From positions 372,001-436,000 of the forward strand of contig NZ_JARDUA010000003.1 of NCBI RefSeq assembly GCF_029360645.1: a DNA stretch of 64,000 bases, in the 5' to 3' direction. Positions within the stretch are counted from its first letter, which is position 1. The number at the start of each line of letters is the position of its first letter. Origin of the DNA: Pontibacter litorisediminis. GTDB taxonomy: Bacteria; Bacteroidota; Bacteroidia; Cytophagales; Hymenobacteraceae. This document shows, one piece after another, positions 24,539-32,933 of the stretch. A program made the translations under genes and the position numbers. The notes beneath the pieces were generated by a model. That model made no database searches, was not told where the DNA came from, and worked only from the letters and a program-made list of their open reading frames with translations.

Positions 24539-25452
24539 CTCACATGTCAGTATGGGTTTGGCTATAACTAGCCGGCTACCCTTGGAGCCCTGAGGTTATT
24601 TGCGCATCCTGGTCCGCGACTACGCCGGATCCATGACAGGAAAGGCATGCTGCGCGACAGACGCACCGCTCCGGGGCTGCGCAACGGCCCCAAACCTTTC
24701 TTTCTTGACGAACCTATGTTTATTAAATGAGATTTGTAGCGATAGCCCGGAAGAAACAGTAGAAAAAACGGGAGGCTAACTGTAACCGGTTGATTATGAG
24801 CCTGAAATTTTTTTGAGTATTTTCGGCATCTTAAGGACCGTAGCAAGGGCTCTATGGCCGCATGGCCTCTAGGGACTATGCCGCCTGACCGACATGGTGC
24901 TCGCTATGGAGCCATGCCCCTAAGGGTATGCCATAAGCTCTTACACTGGCTTTCTCGATAAGTTGACCATGTGCGTCAGTCGCATAACCTTTAAGTGCAG
25001 GTTGTACTCAAGCCTCTATAAGGCTGCTCTTTTAACAGGGGCTCTTCCTCTCTGGAGGAACATAGTTTATATGGTAGACTATACTCTAGTCTCTAACATA
25101 GTCTCTAACATAGTCTCTAGTATAGTCTCTAACATAGTCTCTAACATAGTCTATAGTATAGTCTATAGTATGGGGAGAACAGGTGAGGGAGGCTCCTTTT
25201 CCTGCTGTTCCTCTCTCTTCATGAAGGGTGAGAAGGGGCACCTCCTTACACTAAGGCGGCACCTCCCTTTTCACAACTTTGGCGGGGACACTTTTTTGCT
25301 TAAAAACTATGCTTAATAGTATGAGGAAACTACCCTCGCGCGGGGCGGCTACAAGCCCACTTGCCCCGCATGACCGCTAACCTTTTCCCTGCCCTTCCGG
25401 TATGATGAGGATGCCGTATATTGCGTGCACGAGTCACCTCAGGAAGCCAAGC
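24539..25452. other. 914-bp gene-free region upstream of rep, possible origin/oriT region
   Basis: The frames here (24568-24846 minus, 24963-25316 plus) do not look coding; the second merely reads through the tandem repeat. The stretch at 24840-24950 is rich in short palindromes around ATGGCC/GGCCAT. It ends in the 12-bp repeat array. Position next to a replication initiator/relaxase makes it the natural place for the element's origin of replication or transfer, but I cannot point to a nick site. Confidence 0.4.
25087..25170. repeat. Seven tandem copies of a 12-bp repeat (TAGTCTCTAACA and variants)
   Basis: Units at 25087, 25099, 25111, 25123, 25135, 25147 and 25159. Four read TAGTCTCTAACA, one TAGTCTCTAGTA and the last two TAGTCTATAGTA; a degenerate unit precedes at 25075. 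Each unit is about one helical turn, as expected for iterons bound by an initiator. It lies upstream of the rep gene inside the element. Confidence 0.9.
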
Positions 25453-25776
25453 ATGCCCAAGCCCCTACTATCCCTCTATAGAGAGTTCCCTACCCGACGG
25501 GTACGTCCACACACCGCCACAGAGCGGCGCTTCGTCGAGTTGGGCTTTTGCGAGGCGGGTGTCGGGTGGCTCTGGGTCAATGAGGAGCATGGCCTGGTCA
25601 TCGAGGTGTTCGGAAGCTTCTCCGGCACGGTATTCGACGGGGTTATACCCAGGTGCCTGCTTTACCACAAGGGGCAGCGGGGAAGCCTTTACGGCTTTGA
25701 GGGCATCGCCAGCGGCAGTGAGAAGGAAGTAGCCGCTGTAGCCGAGCGTATAATGGAGGAAAGACGCCTAGGCTAG
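25453..25776 (+). CDS. Hypothetical protein, 107 aa, right end of the element
   Basis: The ATG at 25453 (MPKPLLSLYREFPTRRVRPHT) gives a compact soluble protein; an earlier ATG at 25402 is possible. It contains GVGWLWVNEEHGLVIEVFGSFSGTVFDGVIP followed by a helix ending in AAVAERIMEERRLG. There is no signal peptide or membrane segment. Family unknown. Base composition and third-position GC are consistent with coding. It is the last gene before the right end of the element. Confidence 0.5.
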   Translation: MPKPLLSLYREFPTRRVRPHTATERRFVELGFCEAGVGWLWVNEEHGLVIEVFGSFSGTVFDGVIPRCLLYHKGQRGSLYGFEGIASGSEKEVAAVAERIMEERRLG

Positions 25777-25956
25777 ATCCAAATATTGTTTTACCGAAGG
25801 CCACGTAAGAAGCTGTCTTTTGCCAAGGGCGCATGGTGGTGCTCCTTATTCTTTCAATACTTCATCAGTATGGGTGCGGTTGACGCTGTCTCATCTAAGA
25901 CGCGGCAGGGAAAAGTGAAGTCGCCGGTTTGCCAAAAGCAGCATTTCGAAGCGTTT

Positions 25957-25977
25957 GTATGCAAATCGTATGCAAAT
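25957..25977. promoter_or_regulatory. Putative arm-type recombinase site (right)
   Basis: Identical over 21 bp and in the same orientation to 2288-2308: two TATGCAAAT units separated by CG. It lies 46 bp inside the right tRNA repeat. A pair of matching sites at both ends of an element is expected for recombinase arm sites. Confidence 0.6.
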
Positions 25978-26014
25978 AAAAAAAGCCACTTAGCAGTTTT
26001 ACCTGTAAGTGGCT
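25978..26014 (-). terminator. Rho-independent terminator of tRNA-Arg, supplied by the element
   Basis: On the minus strand AGCCACTTA (26014-26006) pairs with TAAGTGGCT (25992-25984), followed by a run of T. It lies directly after the tRNA 3' end. Its sequence differs from the terminator beyond the left repeat (2080-2112), so the element brought its own. Confidence 0.75.
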
Positions 26015-26022
26015 GATTCTAA

Positions 26023-26068
26023 GGTGGTCACGAAGGGAGTCGAACCCCTAACCTTCTGATTCGTAGTC
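26023..26068. repeat. attR-type direct repeat (46 bp) within tRNA-Arg
   Basis: Identical to 2127-2172. It covers the anticodon arm 3' strand, variable loop, T arm and acceptor 3' strand of the tRNA plus 2 bp beyond, the usual crossover region of tRNA-targeting elements. Confidence 0.9.
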
Positions 26069-26098
26069 AGATGCTCTATCCAGTTGAGCTACGAGACC
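26025..26098 (-). tRNA. tRNA-Arg (anticodon ACG)
   Basis: 74 nt. Acceptor stem GGTCTCG pairs with CGTGACC (one U-U mismatch). The D arm has AGCTCAACTGGATAGAGC, the anticodon arm CTGACTACGAATCAG has anticodon ACG, and the T arm reads GGGGTTCGACTCCC. The 3' CCA is not encoded. Its 3' part is the integration site of the element, which restores it exactly. Confidence 0.95.
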
Positions 26099-26162
26099 AT
26101 TCCGTTATTGTGATGCAAAGTAACAGCGTTTTTTCTTTCTACGCAAGACCTGTGTTAAAAAA

Positions 26163-26885
26163 TTATTCACTTTTTGCCGCTGCTTTGCGCAGGGCGCGCT
26201 TTAAGGCCCTGTCGAACAGGAAGTAAAGCCCTCCGATAGAAATCACAATTAAGGCTACCATTAATATTTGACCGCCTTTTCCGCTGTCTGGGTCCTGCAG
26301 CGCCTGCACCACATCACGTGCCTGCGTGCCCACCCAGAAGAAGAACAGCGTGCGCGGCAGCATGCCCACAATACTGGCCACAAAGAATTTGCGCTTGTCT
26401 ATCTGCAGCAGCGAGAGCACGAAGTTCATCAGGGCAAAAGGCAGCACCGGCGAGATGCGCGTCAGGAAGATCAAGACCCAGCTCTCGCTGCGCAACTCCT
26501 GCATCAGGGCGCGCGCCTTGTCGAAGCGGTTCAGGAAGCTCATCATTTTACCGTGGTCCACTAGCTGCGCGATGCTGTAGCCAATAAGCGCTGCAATGCC
26601 ATACGACACCACAATGCCCGCAAAGCCGCTCCAGCCCAGGTAAAAGCCGCTGATGAGCGCGATAAAGGTGGTAGGGGTAAGGGCTAGCGCCATCGTTACG
26701 GAGATCACGGCAAAGTAGAGCAGCATCTCCCACACCGACAGCCCCTGCAGCAGCTCTTGGTAATTGTAAAGCACTACCGCCGCAGTAGAGCTTACCACCA
26801 CCGGCACCACCACCAGCAAAAGCATGGAGAAAAACGTGGAGGCATTTTCGCGTATAAAGGTTCTCAGCAGGGGGAGAGATTTCAT
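26163..26885 (-). CDS. TVP38/TMEM64 (DedA-superfamily) membrane protein
   Basis: 240 aa from the ATG at 26885 (MKSLPLLRTFIRENASTFFS); the upstream extension is unlikely because it crosses the promoter region. There are five to six hydrophobic segments. The VTT/SNARE-assoc domain has AGFYLGWSGFAGIVVSYGIA and the conserved FLTRISPVLPFALMNFVLSL block, followed by GMLPRTLFFFWVGTQA. DedA/TVP38 proteins of the inner membrane take part in lipid transport and membrane homeostasis; the exact role here is not known. It is the first chromosomal gene right of the tRNA. Confidence 0.85.
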   Translation of the reverse strand: MKSLPLLRTFIRENASTFFSMLLLVVVPVVVSSTAAVVLYNYQELLQGLSVWEMLLYFAVISVTMALALTPTTFIALISGFYLGWSGFAGIVVSYGIAALIGYSIAQLVDHGKMMSFLNRFDKARALMQELRSESWVLIFLTRISPVLPFALMNFVLSLLQIDKRKFFVASIVGMLPRTLFFFWVGTQARDVVQALQDPDSGKGGQILMVALIVISIGGLYFLFDRALKRALRKAAAKSE

Positions 26886-27107
26886 GCAGTAAGTATAAAT
26901 TGCTTTTGTCTGAAGATAGACGAGAGACAAAGGACAAAAGATTTTTGCGGCTTTGAAAGTATAAACAGGCCGACTTGCCGTTCCTTCATACTTCAGCGGG
27001 ATTTTTTTAGCTTGCAACAATCGCTCTGCCTCTTGGTTAGATACTGCAGAAGTTGGTGTCAGGCCTATCGGGCATTCAAAATATTTTCCAGCATATAAAG
27101 ATTACAC

Positions 27108-28247
27108 ATGAAGTTCGGAACCAAAGCTATACATGCTGGCGTGGAGCCAGACCCGGCAACAGGCGCCATCATGACGCCGATTTACCAGACATCCACCTAC
27201 GTGCAGCGCTCCCCCGGCGACCATAAGGGCTACGAATACTCCCGCACCCACAACCCCACCCGCACGCAGCTGCAGAACGCGCTGGCGGCCCTGGAGAACG
27301 GGAAGCACGGCCTGGCCTTCTCTTCTGGTATGGCGGCTGTGGATGCCATCATCAAAATGCTGAAGCCTGGCGATGAGGTGATCTCCACCAACGACCTGTA
27401 CGGCGGCAGCTACCGCATCTTCACCAGGATCTTTCAGAACTACGGCCTCAAGTTCCACTTCACTAACATGCAGCACGTGGAGAACGTGGAGAGGCTCATC
27501 AACGAAAACACGAAGATGATTTGGGTGGAGACGCCGACCAACCCGCTGCTCAACATCATCGACATCAAAGCCTATGGCGCGCTGTGCAAAAAGCACAACC
27601 TGCTGCTGGTGGCCGATAACACCTTCGCCACGCCCTACCTGCAAACGCCGCTGGACATGGGCGCCGACATCGTGATGCACTCGCTGACCAAGTACATGGG
27701 CGGCCACTCGGATGTGGTGATGGGCGCGGTTGTGGTAAACGATGAGGAGCTGCGCGAGCGCCTGGCCTTTATCCAGAACGCTTGCGGCGCCACACCGGGG
27801 CCACAAGACTGTTTCCTGGTGCTGCGCGGCCTGAAGACCCTGCACCTGCGCATGGAGCGCCACTGCCAGAACGGCCGCCAGGTGGCCGAGTACCTGAAAG
27901 GCCATCCGAAGGTAAGCAAAGTATACTGGCCGGGCTTTGAGGATCACCCGAACCACAAGGTGGCCCAGCAGCAGATGCGCGATTTTGGCGGCATGGTGTC
28001 GTTTGAGCTGAAGGGTGATAACGTGGACGACGCTACCCGCGTGCTGGAGAACCTAAGGCTGTTCGCCCTGGCCGAATCGCTGGGCGGCGTGGAGTCGCTG
28101 TGCGGCCACCCGGCTACCATGACACACGCCAGCATTCCGCGCGAAGACCGTATGAAGGCAGGCTTGAACGACACGCTGATTCGCCTGAGCGTGGGCGTGG
28201 AAGACGCCGAAGACCTGATTGCTGACCTGGAGCAGGCGATTGGGTAG
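27108..28247 (+). CDS. metB: Cystathionine gamma-synthase/lyase-family PLP enzyme
   Basis: 379 aa, full length for the family. The N-terminal [20 protein letters not shown] and [17 protein letters not shown] are typical of Cys/Met metabolism PLP enzymes. The PLP lysine is K195 in [12 protein letters not shown], and the substrate-binding end has [20 protein letters not shown]. It either makes cystathionine from an activated homoserine and cysteine, or splits it; synthase and lyase cannot be separated by eye, so the symbol is provisional. Single gene in the cytoplasm, no obvious operon partner. Confidence 0.9.
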   Translation: MKFGTKAIHAGVEPDPATGAIMTPIYQTSTYVQRSPGDHKGYEYSRTHNPTRTQLQNALAALENGKHGLAFSSGMAAVDAIIKMLKPGDEVISTNDLYGGSYRIFTRIFQNYGLKFHFTNMQHVENVERLINENTKMIWVETPTNPLLNIIDIKAYGALCKKHNLLLVADNTFATPYLQTPLDMGADIVMHSLTKYMGGHSDVVMGAVVVNDEELRERLAFIQNACGATPGPQDCFLVLRGLKTLHLRMERHCQNGRQVAEYLKGHPKVSKVYWPGFEDHPNHKVAQQQMRDFGGMVSFELKGDNVDDATRVLENLRLFALAESLGGVESLCGHPATMTHASIPREDRMKAGLNDTLIRLSVGVEDAEDLIADLEQAIG

Positions 28248-28418
28248 CTTTACTGACAAAAGACGTTAAGACAAAGGACAAAAGATTGTCTTGAAAATAG
28301 GCAGCTCGCGAAGCCAGCAAGTGGCCTTTTTTGAGGCATCAGCTTGTCTTGGTGCTACGCGTATATACATCACACATAGAAGCCCATTGTCTTTTGTCCA
28401 AAGATTCTTAGTCTAAAA

Positions 28419-28934
28419 ATGGCAGAAGAGCAGATCATACTTTACAGGGAGCGGCAGCGGTTCAGGCAGTTCTGGCTGTGGGTGGTGGTGCTGGGGGTGG
28501 CGGCTATCTTCTGGGTAGGTTTTGTGTACCAGGTGCTGCTGGGCGGGCAGTACGGCAACAGGCCGGTGTCGGATGTGCAGCTAAGTATACTTTTCGTGCT
28601 GGTGGGGCTGGGGCTGCCATACTTCTTTTACCGCATGTCGCTGACCACAGAAGTAAAGCCAGGAGTGGTGCAGGTGCGCTTCTGGCCGTTCCACGTAAAG
28701 CCCCGGAAAATTCCGCTGCACCTGGTACGCGACTATGAGCGGGTAACCTACAACCCCATCGGCGACTACGGCGGCTGGGGCATCCGGTGGGGCTTTAAGG
28801 GCAAAGCCTACAACATGTCGGGTAACGAGGGCGTGAAACTGTACTTCTACAACCGGGATCCGCTGCTCATCGGCTCGCAGCGTGCAGCAGAGCTTTTCCA
28901 GGCCATCACGGAGGCGAAAAGAGGCAAGGTTTAG
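28419..28934 (+). CDS. Two-TM membrane protein with PH-like C-terminal domain (possibly DUF6141)
   Basis: 171 aa. TM segments at about 18-43 (FWLWVVVLGVAAIFWVGFVYQVLL) and 55-70. The C-terminal domain (VRFWPFHVKPRKIPLHLVRD ... GWGIRWGFKGKAYNMSGNEGVKLYF) has the strand pattern of bacterial PH-like domains. Function unknown. It stands alone and ends before a strong bidirectional terminator at 29066-29100. Confidence 0.65.
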   Translation: MAEEQIILYRERQRFRQFWLWVVVLGVAAIFWVGFVYQVLLGGQYGNRPVSDVQLSILFVLVGLGLPYFFYRMSLTTEVKPGVVQVRFWPFHVKPRKIPLHLVRDYERVTYNPIGDYGGWGIRWGFKGKAYNMSGNEGVKLYFYNRDPLLIGSQRAAELFQAITEAKRGKV

Positions 28935-29065
28935 CCAGCGGTTACGAGCTGCTGGCTAGGCAAATCATACTGTCTGGGGATTGAACGGCTTATTGAAGCA
29001 CTTACCCTTGTTTGGGCAGCATAAACTGAACCCGGTGTCCGAGTCATACTTCAGCGGCATAAAGA

Positions 29066-29100
29066 AAAGCGCCGGTAACCACAGTGGCTACCGGCGCTTT
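29066..29100. terminator. Bidirectional terminator between convergent genes
   Basis: AAAGCGCCGGTA (29066-29077) pairs with TACCGGCGCTTT (29089-29100) around an 11-nt loop, with a T-run to the right and an A-run to the left. It separates the plus-strand 28419 gene from the minus-strand OmpA gene. Confidence 0.85.
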
Positions 29101-29125
29101 TTATATCAGCTTATGAGGCCTGCAA

Positions 29126-29836
29126 CTAGGCTTTGATGCCCAGGATTTTGTAGATCTCAGAGAAGTCTGGTGTTAGGATGATCTCTGTACGACGGTTCTT
29201 CGCTTTCGCCTCAGCAGTACGGCCTGCGTCTACTGGCATGTAGTAAGAACGTCCGGCAGGAGTCACTCTGTCAGGAGACAGACCTTTCTCAGTCATCAGA
29301 CGCGTGATCTCAGTGGCACGCAGCACACTCAGGTCCCAGTTGTCAGTCAGGTACTTCATGCCGCTCATTACAGAAACGTCATCCGTGTGGCCCTCTACCA
29401 TCACGCCAACTTCCTGGTTCTTCTTCAGCACGTCCACCAGTTGGTCGATAGCTTTCTTGCCACCAGCGTTCACTTTCGTGCTACCAGTTGCAAACAACAG
29501 CTTGTCAGACATAGAAACATACACTTTGCCATCTTTAACAGATACGCTCAGGTCGCTTTCGTTAAAGCCTTTCAGGGCAGTGTTCACCTCGTTTCTCAGG
29601 TTGTCGAGGATCTTGTTCTGCTCGTTCATGGCACGCTCCATGTCGGCTAGTTTTTGCTCACGCTCTCTCAGAGAGTTAGAGAGCTCATCAACTTTAGCTT
29701 TAGATGCTGCCAGCTCACGCTCCTGGGCTTCTTTGCTTGCCTGCAGGTCTTCGTACTTCTTAGAAGATACACAAGATGCCATCATGGTAGAGCACATCAC
29801 CAGGGCAAGAGACGCTTTAAAGAAATTGGATTTCAT
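29126..29836 (-). CDS. OmpA-family peptidoglycan-associated lipoprotein with coiled coil
   Basis: 236 aa. The signal with lipobox (MKSNFFKASLALVMCSTMMASC) is followed by a coiled-coil segment of about 65 residues (KKYEDLQASKEAQERELAA...). The OmpA/MotB C-terminal domain has LLFATGSTKVNAGGKKAI and VEGHTDDVSV ... DNWDLSVLRATEITRLM. It anchors the outer membrane to peptidoglycan. A monocistronic gene ending at the shared terminator. Confidence 0.9.
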   Translation of the reverse strand: MKSNFFKASLALVMCSTMMASCVSSKKYEDLQASKEAQERELAASKAKVDELSNSLREREQKLADMERAMNEQNKILDNLRNEVNTALKGFNESDLSVSVKDGKVYVSMSDKLLFATGSTKVNAGGKKAIDQLVDVLKKNQEVGVMVEGHTDDVSVMSGMKYLTDNWDLSVLRATEITRLMTEKGLSPDRVTPAGRSYYMPVDAGRTAEAKAKNRRTEIILTPDFSEIYKILGIKA

Positions 29837-30022
29837 GGGTGATAGTTGTTATTTGTTTGGATAATGTTTGAGAATACTTTGCAAATATGGTAAAAGATAA
29901 GTCCGCAAGCTAAGAAAACTCTATTAAACCCAACAGTTTATCCTTTGTTTCTGCTCCAAAACGCGATATTCTTTATAATATTGTATAAGAGCTATATTTT
30001 TTCCAACATATTTTCTATCAGC

Positions 30023-30601
30023 TTATGCCTCTGCTAGATACAGCCGGTGCAGGCGGGGCTGCAAAAACCAGATGCCCAGCGGCAAGAGCAGAAAAAGAAA
30101 GAACGTGCCCAGGTACTCGCCCAGCTGCACCTCCCGTCGCTGCTCCACGCTCACCAGCGACCGGGCCGCAAAGTATACTACATACAGGTAACAGAACGTG
30201 GCAAACAAATGCATGGGCACCAGCAGCGCCAGCATGCCGAACGGCAGTGTGCCTGCGGCCATGCTATCGCGCACCATAGCCAGCGTGTACACAAACAGCA
30301 GTGCGTAGAGCAGGATGTAGAGGTTGCCCAGATGAAAGTACAGCGGCGTGATCTTTATACTTTGCGGCATTCGCCTGAAGAGCCAGGAACCGACCCCCCA
30401 CAGCCATAGCACATACACTGTGGCCGGCAGCGCGTCGAGCAGCATGGTGCCGAAGCGGCCTTCGCGCACCTGCAGGGCATCCAGCAGCCAAAGCAGGCCG
30501 TGCTGCAGCAGAAGCGGAAGCACAAAGAGCAGCAGGAAAGCCTGCCAGTGCCGTAGCCGGAGTAAAAACATAAGTATAACCAGATGTAGGTAAGGCTGCA
30601 A
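30023..30601 (-). CDS. Polytopic membrane protein of unknown function
   Basis: 192 aa with about five hydrophobic segments (for example FLLLFVLPLLLQHGLLWLL, YVLWLWGVGSWLF, YILLYALLFVYTLAM, LFATFCYLYVVYFAA, FFLFLLLPLGIWFL) and Arg/Gln-rich turns. No motif I can assign. Antisense frames in this stretch are shadows. It is divergent from the asparaginase-like gene at 30681. Confidence 0.65.
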   Translation of the reverse strand: MQPYLHLVILMFLLRLRHWQAFLLLFVLPLLLQHGLLWLLDALQVREGRFGTMLLDALPATVYVLWLWGVGSWLFRRMPQSIKITPLYFHLGNLYILLYALLFVYTLAMVRDSMAAGTLPFGMLALLVPMHLFATFCYLYVVYFAARSLVSVEQRREVQLGEYLGTFFLFLLLPLGIWFLQPRLHRLYLAEA

Positions 30602-30680
30602 GATGAGAAATTTGCGCCGGATACACTAAAAAGCGCTATATTTAACTCTGCTTAACCTAAACCTTCACCTTAACCTAACC

Positions 30681-31712
30681 ATGAAAAAGAGTTTATACTT
30701 TCTGTGCCTGTTCCTGCTGGCTGGCTTTGTCAGCCTGGCGCAGAGCAAGCCCGACTACAGCAAAATTACCTTGGTGATACACGGTGGCGCCGGCACCATC
30801 ACCCGCCAGAACATGACACCGGAGAAAGAGAAAGCCTACCGCGAGAAGCTGAACGAGGCCCTGCAGGTGGGCTACGAGGTGCTTAAAAAGGGCGGCACTA
30901 GTATGGACGCTGTGGAGGCCACTATCCACGTAATGGAAAACTCGCCGCTGTTTAACGCCGGCAAGGGCGCTGTGTTCACCAACGAGGGCAAGAACGAGCT
31001 GGATGCCGCTGTAATGGACGGCAAAACGCTGATGGCAGGCTCCGTGGCCAGTGTCACGACCATCAAAAACCCAATCTCCGCCGCCCGTGCCGTGATGGAG
31101 AAATCCGAGCACGTGATGATGATTGGCAGCGGAGCGGAGCAGTTCGCCAAGCTGCAGGGTATCGAGCTGGTGGATCCGTCCTATTTCCACACCGAGACGC
31201 GCTACAACCAGCTGCAGAAGATAAAGGACAAGGAGAAGACACAGCTCGACCACGATGGCGGCACCAGCAGCAACGAGAATATTTTTACAGAAGGCAACAA
31301 GTTTGGTACGGTAGGCGCTGTGGCGCTGGATGCCTATGGCAACCTGGCGGCAGGCACCTCCACCGGCGGCATGACGAACAAGCGCTACGGCCGCGTGGGC
31401 GATGCGCCGATCATCGGAGCCGGCACGTATGCTGATAACAACACCTGTGCGGTGTCGGCCACCGGGCACGGCGAGTACTTTATCCGCTCAGTAGTAGCCC
31501 ACGACATTGCTGCCCTGATGGAATATAAAGGCTACTCTGTAAAGAAAGCGGCCGATGAGGTAGTGATGAAGAAGCTGGTGGAGCGCGGCGGCGAAGGCGG
31601 CGTGATCGCTTTGGACAGAAAAGGCAACATCGCCATGCCGTTCAACTCTGCAGGCATGTACCGCGGCTATATCAAGAACGGCAAGGCCGAAGTGGCGATC
31701 TATAAGGACTAA
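30681..31712 (+). CDS. Exported isoaspartyl peptidase / plant-type L-asparaginase
   Basis: 343 aa. The signal peptide MKKSLYFLCLFLLAGFVSLAQ indicates export. It is an Ntn-hydrolase of the T2 family: the proenzyme is cut before the Thr in KFGTVGAVALD, which becomes the nucleophile. The conserved GNLAAGTSTGGMTNKRYGRVGDAPIIGAG and GTYADN follow. An N-terminal VIHGGAGTI block starts the alpha subunit. It hydrolyses isoaspartyl dipeptides or asparagine in the periplasm. Confidence 0.92.
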   Translation: MKKSLYFLCLFLLAGFVSLAQSKPDYSKITLVIHGGAGTITRQNMTPEKEKAYREKLNEALQVGYEVLKKGGTSMDAVEATIHVMENSPLFNAGKGAVFTNEGKNELDAAVMDGKTLMAGSVASVTTIKNPISAARAVMEKSEHVMMIGSGAEQFAKLQGIELVDPSYFHTETRYNQLQKIKDKEKTQLDHDGGTSSNENIFTEGNKFGTVGAVALDAYGNLAAGTSTGGMTNKRYGRVGDAPIIGAGTYADNNTCAVSATGHGEYFIRSVVAHDIAALMEYKGYSVKKAADEVVMKKLVERGGEGGVIALDRKGNIAMPFNSAGMYRGYIKNGKAEVAIYKD

Positions 31713-31897
31713 GCAAAGTATAAGGACTAAGTATAAAGCTTAGCAGCAAAGGCCAACGGGAAACCTCGCTGGCCTTTGCTGTTTTTAGCGGTTTGGGCTC
31801 TGTAGCCGGGCCCAACCACCCCTGCCCCTCCTTGGCTTTTTCGAGGGCTCCTACCGCCAGGAGGGGAGCTCTGTAGCTGCTTTGGCTAAAGTATAAG

Positions 31898-31949
31898 TTT
31901 CATGTCAACTGGGGTACATCAGCTTTCATGTCAACTGGGGTACATCAGC
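31898..31949. repeat. 26-bp tandem duplication
   Basis: Two exact, adjacent copies of a 26-bp unit (TTTCATGTCAACTGGGGTAC then ATCAGC) at 31898-31923 and 31924-31949. Confidence 0.95.
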
Positions 31950-32059
31950 AAAAGTATAAACCCACCCCAACCCCTCCCAGGAGGGGAATTTCACCTCACC
32001 CCAACCATCTCCTAAGAACAGGAGAGGGAGCTCGGTTCATGTTGCATTGCAAGCAGCTA

Positions 32060-32271
32060 TCGAAATGATCCCAGTCCTTGGGTTGAGCGCCTTGTGAGAT
32101 CCGGTGCCCGAAGGGCAGCGCCTTGGCGCAGGAGGGAACACAGCGCGATGCCCTTATCGAGGGCCCCTACCCCCAGGACGAGGCCTCCCGGCCTGGAGGG
32201 AGCCAAAGCCAGAAGTGAAACGATAGGCTTGTGGGGCTGGAGGATCAGCAGTAGCTAACAAGGATAGCTTG
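32060..32271 (+). repeat. Dispersed non-coding repeat, copy A
   Basis: Shares ordered blocks with 50341-50541: CGAAATGAT, CCAGTC..GGGTTGAGCGCCTT, ACAGCGCGATGCCC, CCAAAGCCAGA.GTGAAAC and AGCTAACAAGGATAGCT. The spacer lengths differ slightly. No open frame is conserved. Confidence 0.8.
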
Positions 32272-32306
32272 TATCAAGCAAAGGGAAGCAGTGGCTAGTA
32301 GCGGCA

Positions 32307-32320
32307 CAAGCGGACGCTTG
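32307..32320. repeat. Small hairpin element (CAAGCG-GA-CGCTTG)
   Basis: Preceded by GCA and followed by CGCCAG. It belongs to a set of hairpins with the same surroundings but different paired stems at 32353, 50580, 50652, 50751 and 56832. Confidence 0.7.
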
Positions 32321-32352
32321 CGCCAGAGAAAGCTTAAAAATATAGGAAGACA

Positions 32353-32367
32353 CGGGTTGCAAACCCG
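32353..32367. repeat. Small hairpin element (CGGGTT-GCA-AACCCG)
   Basis: Preceded by GACA and followed by CGGCAG; same family as 32307 with a different stem. Confidence 0.65.
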
Positions 32368-32466
32368 CGGCAGCGGTGAAGTATAACAGATCATAAGTGT
32401 AACAGCAGCCATTCAAAGAATCGGCACAGTGATAACCTGCAAGGTGATGCTGGCTGCTAAAAACAC

Positions 32467-32498
32467 AAAAGGCCGGTAAGTAAACTTGCCGGCCTTTT
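32467..32498. terminator. Terminator of the SpoIIAA-like gene
   Basis: AAAAGGCCGGTAAG pairs with CTTGCCGGCCTTTT around a short loop; T-runs on both strands. It lies 20 bp after the stop of the minus-strand gene at 32519. Confidence 0.8.
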
Positions 32499-32518
32499 GC
32501 TATGTCATACTTTCTGCC

Positions 32519-32875
32519 TCACGCATGAATCCACTCCCAAGCCAACTGCCGCTGGGTAAAGTCGAAGTACTTTACATCGGCAGAGGTAAAAGGCTTCGCC
32601 ATGATCGTGAGCCAATCGATCCATTTCTTGTCGCCCACTAAAGCCACCTTGCTAAAATCAGAGGCATGCTTCAGGTCAAACTTTATATCCTCCCAGAGGG
32701 CACGCAGCGACATGTCCTCCACCTCCTGCACCTCGGCGTAAACGCGTATCTTACCGTGCTGCTTGATGCGCTCCTGCAGCAGGGGCAGCATGACGTCGTA
32801 GTCGCTGCGGTCCACATCGCCCGAGATCCGGAAAGCAACCAAGTCGTCTTTAGATTGTTCGAGTAGCTGTAGCAT
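32519..32875 (-). CDS. SpoIIAA-like (STAS superfamily) protein
   Basis: 118 aa, soluble. The order is that of the SpoIIAA-like family: VAFRISGDVDRSDYDVMLPL, KIRVYAEVQEVEDMSLRALW, DIKFDLKHASDFSKVALVGD and KPFTSADVKYFDF. These small cytoplasmic proteins are widespread and uncharacterised; lipid binding or regulation by protein contact has been suggested for relatives. It is a single gene. Confidence 0.85.
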   Translation of the reverse strand: MLQLLEQSKDDLVAFRISGDVDRSDYDVMLPLLQERIKQHGKIRVYAEVQEVEDMSLRALWEDIKFDLKHASDFSKVALVGDKKWIDWLTIMAKPFTSADVKYFDFTQRQLAWEWIHA

Positions 32876-32933
32876 AGGGATGGGGTTATGTATTCTGCCT
32901 TACGGTTTGCAGTATGTTTGAGTTTTGCAAGTG

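Larger units (their letters stand above)
2127..26068. mobile_element. Integrative element in tRNA-Arg carrying type I R-M and metal-efflux genes
   Basis: The element is bounded by a perfect 46-bp direct repeat; the unit from 2127 to 26022 is about 23.9 kb. It carries a tyrosine recombinase and an excisionase-like HTH protein at the left end. At the right end are a Rep_trans-type initiator/relaxase and a 12-bp repeat array. The same arm-type sequence lies inside both ends. Cargo is hsdM, hsdS, a K+-channel-like gene and hsdR, then a CzcABC, Fur-family, P-type ATPase and CDF block. No conjugation (Tra/VirB) or coupling-protein gene is visible, so it is probably mobilisable and not self-transmissible. 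The AAGTATA heptamer that is dense in the rest of the window is about three times rarer here. Confidence 0.88.
31713..32518. other. 806-bp intergenic region packed with repeats
   Basis: No gene. It holds a 26-bp tandem duplication (31898-31949), copy A of a ~210-nt dispersed repeat (32060-32271), two small hairpin elements (32307-32320 and 32353-32367) and a terminator (32467-32498). C/G-rich blocks such as CCCCAACCCCTCCCAGGAGG (about 31966) recur in other gaps of the window. Confidence 0.8.

Noticed and set aside
25087-25170. CRISPR array
   Set aside because: The 12-bp units are contiguous with no spacers, and no cas genes are present.
24963-25316. 117-codon plus-strand frame across the 12-bp repeats
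   Set aside because: Its middle is only the translated repeat and the ends have no coding character; the repeat length (12) merely keeps the frame open.
26926-28287. Short direct repeat GACAAAGGACAAAAGATT at 26926 and 28270
   Set aside because: Only 18 bp, A-rich, in two ordinary gaps; no element ends or target duplications accompany it.
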